NCBI GenBank assembly: GCA_020072805.1 | Contig: JAIQGC010000028.1 | Coordinates: forward strand, 1-46,668 | From: Terriglobia bacterium | GTDB taxonomy: Bacteria; Acidobacteriota; Terriglobia; Acidiferrales; UBA7541 | Direction: 5' to 3' | Length of the DNA stretch: 46,668 nucleotides | Part shown: positions 40,029-46,668 of the stretch, piece by piece | Layout of the letters: every line of letters starts with the position of its first letter | How positions within the stretch are numbered: the stretch's first letter is position 1 | The notes under the pieces: model-generated | Told to the model about the DNA's origin: nothing | Seen by the model: the letters and a program-made list of their open reading frames with translations, nothing else | Databases searched by the model: none | Made by a program: the position numbers and the translations under genes

Positions 40029-40832
40029 TTAACGGAAAAGGTCCTCGCGGGCCGGGCGAATGATCTTCGCCGCGGTCTCGTCCGCGGCGGCAAAAACATG
40101 GCCGCGAATCACCACCACCGGCACGCCATCGGCTTTGCCCATGCGCAGACCGGCAGCCGCAGCCAGCTCATCAGCCACCGCCAGAATCGTAGCATGCAGG
40201 CGCTTGCCCGTGCGGTCGCGCGAGCCGCGCAGATCATTCAGCACCGGCAGCCCCGCCGCGCCGATGGCCACTTCCACCAGTCCCAGTCGCCAGGCCCGCC
40301 CAAACGTATCGCTGATGATCACCGCCACGCGCTTCCCCGTGCGTTTGCCCAAGGCCGCGCGCAGCCGCCTCGCCGAAGCGTCCGGGTCCTTGGGCAGCAG
40401 CGAAACCACATCGCGTCCGGGCACGTTCGAGCGGTCCACTCCGGCATTGGCGCAGACCAGGCCGTGATGCGTCTCCACAATCAGCACGTGCGGGCTCTCG
40501 CGCACGATGCGCCGCGTCTCGCTCAGCACCACTTGCACGAATCGCGGATCGTGGCGCAACTCCTTGCCCAGCGCCCGCGCCGCCGCCGATGCCCGCACGC
40601 GGGACAGCCGCACCACGCATCCTTCCGCCTTGGAAACGATTTTCTGCGCCACAACCACCACGTCGTCATCCGCCAGAGGCGTTCCCGCGCGCCGCGCCGC
40701 GGCATCAATCAGCTTCGCCAGATCGTTCCCTTTGCGCACTTCGGGGAGTCCCGCGAGCGGCAGAATGCTGATCCCGCCCGCCGGCGCGGGTGCCGCCGCC
40801 GCTTTCTTCCGAATTTTCTTTCGTTTCGCCAT
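40029..40832 (-). CDS. cofE: Coenzyme F420-0:L-glutamate ligase (CofE)
   Basis: 267 residues. It adds glutamates to F420-0 in GTP-dependent steps. LPLAGLPEVRKGNDLAKLI (about 25-43), DVVVVAQKIVSKAEGCVV (about 56-73), VLIVETHHGLVCANAGVDRS (about 118-137) and IISDTFGRAWRLGLVEVAIG (about 171-190) are family blocks. It ends with the CofE domain and lacks the nitroreductase-type C-terminal domain of mycobacterial FbiB, so dehydro-F420-0 reduction would need another protein. A Lys/Ala/Pro-rich N-terminal tail is extra. ATG 40832 is preferred over 40838, because AGG sits closer to the usual distance. It is the first gene of the cofE-cofG-cofD operon; a composite repeat lies upstream. Confidence 0.93.
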   Translation of the reverse strand: MAKRKKIRKKAAAAPAPAGGISILPLAGLPEVRKGNDLAKLIDAAARRAGTPLADDDVVVVAQKIVSKAEGCVVRLSRVRASAAARALGKELRHDPRFVQVVLSETRRIVRESPHVLIVETHHGLVCANAGVDRSNVPGRDVVSLLPKDPDASARRLRAALGKRTGKRVAVIISDTFGRAWRLGLVEVAIGAAGLPVLNDLRGSRDRTGKRLHATILAVADELAAAAGLRMGKADGVPVVVIRGHVFAAADETAAKIIRPAREDLFR

Positions 40833-41229
40833 GAACATGCCTGTAATGATAGTACGCGAGGTCGAGATTGGTTTCACGCCGCAAACGCTAGCCCGCATTT
40901 CTCACGAGGAAAGGCAGGTAAGCGAGGTTGGGAGGGAAAGGCCCGCCCTCTAAAGAGGGCGGCTACAGAGGCTGGGGGGAATTTATTCGGCGGGAGAGAA
41001 AATTACAATGCGACGCTTGGGGTTAAGCGGCAATTATGCGGATAACCCAACGGGCGGAACCCCGACCGCTGTCCGGGGCAGGCAAACTCCACTTGTACTC
41101 CGCGGGTCTTGTGAGAAATCCGGACAAGCCGCGCAAACAACTCGGGCGGAGCCCCCGCCGCCGGCAGGACCTCCGCCCGATGAGACTTCCCATCTCGATT
41201 GTTCCGCAGCTCCAGGCAGAGCCTGAAGC
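40833..41229. other. Intergenic region upstream of cofE, mostly repeat
   Basis: 397 bases between cofE and the FecR/YXGXW gene, both on minus. About 235 bases are the second copy of the composite repeat; the remaining 100 bases next to the FecR gene's stop show no terminator or promoter that I can name. The cofE promoter must lie in or beside the repeat. Confidence 0.5.
40888..41122. repeat. Composite interspersed repeat, about 235 bases, copy 2
   Basis: Partner of 7589-7822 in the same orientation. It keeps CCCGCATTTCTCAC, the hairpin CCGCCCTCT-AA-AGAGGGCGG followed by CTACAGAGG, GACGCTTGG and GCTGTCCGGGGCAGGCAA. The third hairpin is degenerate here (GGGCGGAAC against AACTCCACT). It begins about 56 bases upstream of the cofE start. 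Confidence 0.75.
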
Positions 41230-43626
41230 CTAGTCCCTTTCCTTTTCCTTGTCCTTGGTCCGGGGCTGAGGATGAACCGCCGGTGGTTTCGGCGCCGGCG
41301 GCTTTACTGTCTTCTCCGGCTTGGCTTCCTTTTCCGTCTTGGGTGGCTTCTCGGTCCTTTCCGGCGCACGCTGCTCTTCCTGCTGCCTCTTTCGCAGTTC
41401 CTGCTCCTGTTGCTGGTGCTGGCGTTCCAGTTCCTCGAGCCGCTTCTGCTGCTGCTCCTGGATCTGCCGCTGCCTGTCCTCGTTGGCCTTCTGCTGCTGA
41501 ATCTGCATCTGTTCGCGCACTTGTTCCTGCTCGATGCGCTGCCGTTCCAGGTCCTGCTGATGGCGCAGTTTTTCCATTTCTTCCTTATTCTGCTCATCGC
41601 GCGGCGTTACCGTGGGCGGCAGCACCCGCGGGGCCACGCTGGGACGATCCTGGCGCTCCTGCGGAATCACCGCGGGTCGCGCTGGCGCAGACTGCACGGC
41701 TGGCGGCGGAACGGGAGCCACCGGCGTCTGCACCGGTGGCATTGCCGGACGCTCGGAACGATCGGGGCGATCCTGTGGAGTCTCCGCGGGGCGCACCGGA
41801 ACCGGCTGCGCGACCACCGGCGCAACCGGACTCACCGGCGGCTGCACCGCAGGTGTTCCCGTGGGCCGCGCTTGCCGCGCCCCTGCCCCTTCCGGAGAAA
41901 CCGGCGGCATCGGCGCGACTGGAGTGACAGTAACTGCGGGAGTTGCCGGCGGCCGGACGTCACCGGGGCGTCCTTCCCGTGCGTCCTGCGGCGTACGCGG
42001 CATCACGCGAGGCAGTATCCGCACTGGAGGCTGCATCACCGGCCGCTCGGGCTGCTCGTATCTGGGTTGCTGCTGAGGAAGAGGCTGCGCCTCCGGCCTC
42101 TGCTGCGGAAGTGGCTGAACGCCGCCTCGGCGCGCCTGCGCTTCCTGCTGCTGGCGGAAAAACGGGACCACTTCCGGCGGAGCCGTTTTGGCCACAACGG
42201 GGCGGTTCTGGAACGCCGCCGGAGGCCGCACCGTGGCCGCCGGTCCCGCGCCCAGCACGCTCTTCATTTGCGGAACAAACTGCGGCGCCGCCGCGGTTTC
42301 CACTGGCCCGCGCGGAGACTCCCGCGGAATATACGACATGTTTTTGCCCACGGGCTGCCCCGAGGTAAAGACGGTCTGCGAAGTGCCGGTCATCGCATCG
42401 CGCGTGCCCTGGTGGACGTAGGTGATATTGTTCACCGTATTGTTCTGCGTGTAGTTGTTGTAGACGTTGGTGACGTTGATGTTGGTCACCGTAGTGTTGG
42501 TGATGTTCACGTTGTTCACGTACGTCTGGCTCACGCGATAGCTGGGCACATAGACTTCGCGCGGCGCCAGCGGCACCCAGCCGATATCCATCGCCGGCTG
42601 GCTGCCGAAGTGCAGATAGATTCCCGTGTGCCGCACAGGTATCCAGGCCACCAGCGCCGGCGCGTATACCGGCCGCACATAGATGCGGTCTTCGCGTCTG
42701 GCCGGAGGCGGCACCCAACCCCACACCCCGCGCACCACCACCCAGCGCCCGTAATGAAACGGAGCGAATCCCCACGGCTCATCGTCGATCCACGTCCATC
42801 CCCACGGCCAGACCCAGGCCCAATGGCCGTAGCGATAGGGCGCCCAGCCGACGATGCTGGTATGTGGAAACCAGACCTGGCCGTAGTCGGGAACTTCCCG
42901 CCAGCCGCCGTGGTCATCCAGGTCTTCGTATCCGATGACGTCGCGCGAGACGTAACGCGAGGACTCCGCCAGGCGCTCCCGGCGGTCGCGCGCCCTGCAC
43001 CAATCCTCGAAATCATCGGGGTCCGGGCTTTCCACAAAGTCCGAGATCACATCATCGTCATCCGCAGGCCGAAACACCGCGGTTTCTCCCCGGCGCATCC
43101 CGAACTCCTGGCCACCTCCGGTAATGTCCGCGTGCCCGCGGCGCACGGTGACATCGGTCTTGTCCCCGTCTTCGTCAACATGGACGCGGTAGACTCCCGG
43201 CTGGGTGATGCTCACTACAACGCTCGGCGTATCGATTTCAAAATCCTCGTCATCGTCTATCCGCCAGACGCGCACATAAATCGTTCCCGCGCTCAGGCGC
43301 ACCTGGGTAAATTGATCGTCCAGACTCAAAAAGGCCAGCCCGGTATTGTCGCCCATGCGAATAACCGTGGAACCCAGGTGCAGTTCGGCGCGCGAGTCCC
43401 GGTCCGACCAGAGTTTGTCCCCCGCAGTCATCGGGCGGTTGACGCTGGCATCGATCCATTCGCCCGTCCCGGAAGGCTGAAAGGCCACGCTGCCGCTGGC
43501 AAAACCCAGCCGGGCCACCCGCCCAGGAGGATCATCGTGCTCGGCCGCTGCCGGCTGCGGCAGAACGGACATTGCAAAAAGGGCCAAGCCCAACAGGACT
43601 GTCCACTTCGCCAGAATGGTTCTCAT
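41230..43626 (-). CDS. Secreted FecR-domain / YXGXW (DUF6600-like) surface protein with coiled-coil tail
   Basis: 798 residues, signal peptide about 1-28. Residues about 35-195 form a FecR-type beta domain (LGFASGSVAFQPSGTGEWID ... GRGHADI-like strands). An Asp-rich segment follows (about 195-225). Residues about 240-355 hold Trp/Tyr/Gly-rich YXGXW-type repeats (YGQVWFPHT, YRYGHWAWVWPWGWTWID, FAPFHYGRW). Residues about 375-410 are almost only Asn, Thr, Val and Tyr. Residues about 430-690 are Pro/Gln/Val low complexity, about 690-750 a strongly predicted Glu/Gln/Arg coiled coil, and the last 40 are Lys/Pro/Glu. The ATG has AAGGAG 6 bases upstream. No anti-sigma role is shown; such proteins are probably exported surface or periplasmic structures. 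Confidence 0.85.
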   Translation of the reverse strand: MRTILAKWTVLLGLALFAMSVLPQPAAAEHDDPPGRVARLGFASGSVAFQPSGTGEWIDASVNRPMTAGDKLWSDRDSRAELHLGSTVIRMGDNTGLAFLSLDDQFTQVRLSAGTIYVRVWRIDDDEDFEIDTPSVVVSITQPGVYRVHVDEDGDKTDVTVRRGHADITGGGQEFGMRRGETAVFRPADDDDVISDFVESPDPDDFEDWCRARDRRERLAESSRYVSRDVIGYEDLDDHGGWREVPDYGQVWFPHTSIVGWAPYRYGHWAWVWPWGWTWIDDEPWGFAPFHYGRWVVVRGVWGWVPPPARREDRIYVRPVYAPALVAWIPVRHTGIYLHFGSQPAMDIGWVPLAPREVYVPSYRVSQTYVNNVNITNTTVTNINVTNVYNNYTQNNTVNNITYVHQGTRDAMTGTSQTVFTSGQPVGKNMSYIPRESPRGPVETAAAPQFVPQMKSVLGAGPAATVRPPAAFQNRPVVAKTAPPEVVPFFRQQQEAQARRGGVQPLPQQRPEAQPLPQQQPRYEQPERPVMQPPVRILPRVMPRTPQDAREGRPGDVRPPATPAVTVTPVAPMPPVSPEGAGARQARPTGTPAVQPPVSPVAPVVAQPVPVRPAETPQDRPDRSERPAMPPVQTPVAPVPPPAVQSAPARPAVIPQERQDRPSVAPRVLPPTVTPRDEQNKEEMEKLRHQQDLERQRIEQEQVREQMQIQQQKANEDRQRQIQEQQQKRLEELERQHQQQEQELRKRQQEEQRAPERTEKPPKTEKEAKPEKTVKPPAPKPPAVHPQPRTKDKEKERD

Positions 43627-43890
43627 TTCGGACTCCTTGGAGTTCGGGACGGTTTTAAAAGGCCGCCATCCCGGTTCGCTGACGTTCGGGGTTCTCCATC
43701 GAATCTAGCACCAAGCCGCCACGGAGAATCCCTCAATTCGCCGGCGCGTCGCGAAAGAGCCAGCCCGCTCCCGGATTCTTTCTTCCTAGGTTAAACCCGA
43801 TCCACCGCCCGGAGTTTCGCGGGAAGACAAGGAAGAATATGTTGATTACAAAGGCCTTGCGGATGCGCCGCAATGCTTTCTCCCGGGGAA
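43627..43890. other. Intergenic region upstream of the FecR/YXGXW gene
   Basis: 264 bases between two minus-strand genes. It should contain the FecR-gene promoter and the end of the DUF5916 transcript. I saw no clear hairpin-plus-T terminator and no consensus promoter. Confidence 0.4.
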
Positions 43891-46242
43891 TCAATAACGG
43901 AACTGATAGGAAAGCTTGACGAAGAGCAGGCGGCCGTCATTGACCAGCGGGCCATTGCGGTAAAGCAAACCCGGCCCGGCCGGATCGCAGGGGCCCGCGG
44001 GCAGCCGCTGGCAGAGCGCCGGATTAATATTTTCCAGGTTGCTGTTATAGCCGATGTAAAGCGCGGTGCCGGGATGCACCAGATAGGTAATCAGAAAATC
44101 GCCGTTGACCGCCCTGGTTCGGCTGAGCGAGGAAAGCAGGGGATTGGATAGCACCGCCGAATATTGCAGGATCATCCGCGCGGAAAGCTTGCGGGTGAAC
44201 TGATAGTTCCACTTGGAACGAACGATGTGGTTGGTAAACGCCACGGAATTCGACCGGCGGTCGCGCAACCGATCCAGGAGATAGGAGTTTTCAATTCCCA
44301 GGGCCGTCAGCGGACGCACCGTCACCCCCGATTCGATGAACTCTTCATCCGCGAGGTAGGGAGCAACGCCGTCGGGCGGATTGTAATTGATGGAGGCCGA
44401 GCGGAAAGCGATCATTCTCAGGGAAAACGACGGCAGGGGACTCGCGATCATGGCCGCGAACTTATAGGGCTCGCCAAAGGCCTGGTTCGCCGGCAGCGCG
44501 CTGTAATCCTTGGGGCGCAAAGTCTCCCGAATGGCTCCCGCGCCGACTTCCAGATGGATCTGCCGGGCAAACTCGATTCCTCCTCCCATGCCGTAGAGTT
44601 CGTCCAGCAACAATCCACTGTAGTCGTAACTGCGCGCCAGGCTGGCGTGCGGCCCCCAGGAAACCACCCGCTTCCCTTCCGGCCGGAAGCTGTAGTTCAT
44701 GAACTGAATGGCCCGGCGGATGTCCGGGCGGCGGAAGAATCCCGTGTCGGTGATGAATCCGGGAGAAGTGTCGTGGTATTCCAAGGAATAGTTGAACTGC
44801 CGGCCTTTGCGGTTCAGCAGAAGATCGTAGGCAGGCCCGGTGGAATAGACCCCGTCCGAATCTATCGTGCTGCTGTAATCCGCCCCGGCGCTGGCCACCC
44901 AGTTATCTCCCAGCTTGAGCCGCGCATCCATGCCTCCCACGCGGTTGTACTGCGCGTCGAATTCCCGGTCCGTATAGAACACCCCGAAGCTCGCCCGGCT
45001 GCCCAATTCCCGCTGCACTCGGGCCACCGCGAAATAGGCGCGCTTGCCGAAATTGGGGTCGCCAGGACTCACGCTCTCCCCCGGCCCGCGGTCGTCGCTC
45101 ACCAGCAGGCCCAAAGAATACGGCCCGCTCTTGCCGGTCAGGCGCAGACCGAATTCCGGATCTAGGATGTTGCGCGTGAAGACGAAGCTCTCCCGCGGCT
45201 GAAAAAAATTCATCCCCTCCGGGGTGAATGCGGGCCCCTGAAAATAGTCCGAATTTTCCAGGAAGAACGGGCGCTTCTCCGGATAATAAACCTCAAAACG
45301 CTGGTTGGCGGTGGATTGCGGCTCGTCCGATTCCACCTGGCTGAAATCGGGATTGACCGTGGCGTCGAGAACGAAGCTCTGGTGCAGCACGGCCTTGGCA
45401 TCGAGACCGCCGGTGCCCCCGATGCGCTTGCTGGTGTAGTGCGGGTTGGCATCGTCGCGCAGATCGAGCTGTTTGAACGAGCGCATCACCCCATAGGGAG
45501 TCAGCGAGAGATTGCGCCCCGAGGAAATTCCGTTCAATCCGTCCAGTTCCGCTTCCTGCGTGAGCAGGCCCTGCAGCTTGGAAGAGACGTAGGGCCAGGA
45601 AGAGACTTCCCCGGAGCGGGAAATGCTCCGCTGCAGCACAATGCCCCAGTGCTTGCCCTCCTGCGCCGGAAAGCGCAGGCTTTTGAAGGGGATGGCCAGC
45701 AAGACCACGTATCCCCGCGCGGTGCGCCGCCCTTGTGAATCCCATACGGTGTCGAAGGAGTCGTCCGGGCCTCCCGATTCCGTCCAGATCATGTCCCGCT
45801 GCACCCCCAGGGGGTTGCTGACGAATGCGTAGCTTCGCCGCCGGTCCTGAAAGGTGTCCAGGTAGACGCCTACCGTGTCCTCGCCCTCCAGATTCTCCCT
45901 GCGAGTCATGTGCGCGCGCACATGGCCCTGCTGGCCGTCATAGCACACGAAGACCACGAAGAGATGTCTCTCGTCGTAGCCCAAATACACTTCCGTGCGC
46001 TGGCTGGCGGCTTCCCCATCGTGTGGTTCCCGCTGCAGGAACCCATCCTCGCGCGCCATCTGCGCGGCCACAGCCCCATGCGGCTCCATGCCCAGAAAAT
46101 CATCGAGCTTGGGTTCGCCGCTCAGATGAGGGACGTGAACCGAACTGGAAATGACGCGCGCCGCCGGCTCCGCCCCTGCCGCCGAGCACACCCCAAGCGC
46201 TGTCAGGGAAATAGCCAGCCAATAGCCGCGCTGGAATGCCAA
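43891..46242 (-). CDS. DUF5916 outer-membrane protein with N-terminal CBM9-like domain
   Basis: 783 residues from a TTG at 46242, chosen because GGGAG lies 5 bases upstream and the result is a normal signal peptide (about 1-25); a GTG at 46269 gives nine more residues. Residues about 30-230 resemble the CBM9-like carbohydrate-binding domain used by this family (KLDDFLGMEPHGAVA, VYLGYDERHLFVVFVCYD, VGVYLDTFQDRRRSYAF). The remaining about 550 residues are long alternating strands with YPEKRPFFLENSDYF and a terminal ...FVKLSYQFRY, the C-terminal aromatic typical of outer-membrane beta-barrels. DUF5916 proteins have no established function; nutrient uptake or surface binding is inferred. The gene is bracketed upstream by a hairpin terminator of the next transcription unit. 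Confidence 0.85.
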   Translation of the reverse strand: MAFQRGYWLAISLTALGVCSAAGAEPAARVISSSVHVPHLSGEPKLDDFLGMEPHGAVAAQMAREDGFLQREPHDGEAASQRTEVYLGYDERHLFVVFVCYDGQQGHVRAHMTRRENLEGEDTVGVYLDTFQDRRRSYAFVSNPLGVQRDMIWTESGGPDDSFDTVWDSQGRRTARGYVVLLAIPFKSLRFPAQEGKHWGIVLQRSISRSGEVSSWPYVSSKLQGLLTQEAELDGLNGISSGRNLSLTPYGVMRSFKQLDLRDDANPHYTSKRIGGTGGLDAKAVLHQSFVLDATVNPDFSQVESDEPQSTANQRFEVYYPEKRPFFLENSDYFQGPAFTPEGMNFFQPRESFVFTRNILDPEFGLRLTGKSGPYSLGLLVSDDRGPGESVSPGDPNFGKRAYFAVARVQRELGSRASFGVFYTDREFDAQYNRVGGMDARLKLGDNWVASAGADYSSTIDSDGVYSTGPAYDLLLNRKGRQFNYSLEYHDTSPGFITDTGFFRRPDIRRAIQFMNYSFRPEGKRVVSWGPHASLARSYDYSGLLLDELYGMGGGIEFARQIHLEVGAGAIRETLRPKDYSALPANQAFGEPYKFAAMIASPLPSFSLRMIAFRSASINYNPPDGVAPYLADEEFIESGVTVRPLTALGIENSYLLDRLRDRRSNSVAFTNHIVRSKWNYQFTRKLSARMILQYSAVLSNPLLSSLSRTRAVNGDFLITYLVHPGTALYIGYNSNLENINPALCQRLPAGPCDPAGPGLLYRNGPLVNDGRLLFVKLSYQFRY

Positions 46243-46401
46243 AGGAAACTCCCAAGTACCCGCCGCCACGTGCGGCCAGTCCGCAGGCAGCCTTTCAGTG
46301 AATACATCGCGGCATTCAGACTACCACACCGGTTTGGACCCGCATTTTCCGAAATCGTTAGCTGGATCTGCCTGAAGGACAAGCGCCTTGCCGCGCGCCG
46401 C

Positions 46402-46437
46402 AAAAAATAAAGGAGGCCCCCAGTATCGGAGGCCTCC
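46402..46437 (-). terminator. Intrinsic terminator (hairpin GGAGGCC/GGCCTCC)
   Basis: GGAGGCC (46412-46418) pairs with GGCCTCC (46431-46437). Reading on minus, it is followed by TTTATTTTTT (46411-46402), a good T-run, so it should end a minus-strand transcript coming from the right edge. On plus it is followed only by CTTTT. Confidence 0.7.
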
Positions 46438-46440
46438 CTT

Positions 46441-46668
46441 TTATACAATGCCTGCGATGCCGCGGTTAATGATCCCGGCCGCGCGCTGTCCCACCGTTGG
46501 AATGAGATGATCCTTTCGCAGGCTTATTTCCGCCCGAATTGCCCCTCGGCGCGGAACGCGCGCCGGAGCCGCCGGAACTACGCGCGGGAGCGGATGTTCG
46601 CGGCGCGGAGGAGGACCTGGAAGGGTATATACTCTTTTAGTTTCCTTATTACATCTCTCACCTATATG
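46441..46668 (-). other. Right edge: possible 3' end of an unidentified minus-strand gene
   Basis: Two minus-strand frames are open here. One has no stop from the window edge to a TAA at 46441-46443 (75 codons, no recognisable family). The other runs from just inside an in-frame TAA at 46637-46639 to a TAA at 46466-46468 (56 codons) and is Ser/Gly/Ala/Pro/Arg rich (SSSAPRTSAPARSSGGSGAR), like a basic low-complexity protein tail. The intrinsic terminator just downstream supports a gene ending here, but I cannot say which frame is real. The last 45 bases are AT-rich and unlike the rest. Confidence 0.3.

Overview
The window is GC-rich bacterial DNA that reads most like an Acidobacteriota (Terriglobia-type) chromosome. 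This placement is inference from gene content: secreted beta-propeller and BNR proteins with IPT and acidobacterial-type C-terminal tails, FecR/YXGXW surface proteins, a DUF5916 outer-membrane protein, an ECF sigma/anti-sigma operon ending in LiaI-like and DUF4097 proteins, paired PilZ proteins, a Cys/His-knuckle protein of a kind common in that phylum, and several families of palindromic interspersed repeats. No marker such as 16S rRNA is present to fix the taxonomy. The left end cuts an alpha-2-macroglobulin gene. The right end holds at most the 3' end of an unidentified minus-strand gene.

Layout. 1-5.3 kb: alpha-2-macroglobulin C-terminus and a membrane protein (+), converging on a minus-strand operon of a knuckle protein, a small transpeptidase-domain protein and a SpoIID-metallopeptidase fusion. 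5.3-6.6 kb: a visibly lower-GC stretch with direct repeats, a palindromic operator-like site and a secreted protein of unknown function. 6.7-13.8 kb: rsmA, an ornithine cyclodeaminase-family gene, tRNA-Arg(ACG), then MFS transporter, M28 peptidase, nrdR and a flippase-like membrane protein, all on minus. 14.0-17.5 kb: a six-gene, tightly coupled ECF sigma / anti-sigma / envelope-protein operon with a candidate autoregulatory promoter. 17.6-24.3 kb: aroA (class II EPSP synthase), a SpoIVB/S55-like secreted protease paired with a beta-propeller protein, and a PLP dehydratase. 24.4-31.0 kb: a large BNR/IPT secreted protein, two overlapping PilZ genes, and a ChbG/HpnK-type deacetylase overlapping a polyprenyl-type glycosyltransferase. 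31.1-35.4 kb: an RND efflux pump and its adaptor. 35.6-40.8 kb: a coenzyme F420 region (npdG, cofD, cofG, cofE) with a flavin-reductase-like gene and a tryptophan-dioxygenase-superfamily gene. 41.2-46.3 kb: a FecR/YXGXW surface protein and a DUF5916 barrel protein.

How it fits together. Much of the window concerns the envelope: proteinase trapping, peptidoglycan enzymes, an envelope-stress regulon, lipid-sugar modification, efflux and surface proteins. The F420 block is the clearest metabolic module. It encodes the Fo-synthase CofG half, the lactyl/enolpyruvyl-transferase CofD, the glutamyl ligase CofE and the F420:NADPH oxidoreductase, but not CofH or CofC. The most unusual observations are the three consecutive genes carrying the same two-helix membrane hairpin in the sigma operon, the S55-like protease whose Ser and His motifs lie in the reverse order to SpoIVB, the uncharacterised secreted protein at 5850, and a set of palindromic repeat families, one of which appears to supply a gene's ribosome binding site.
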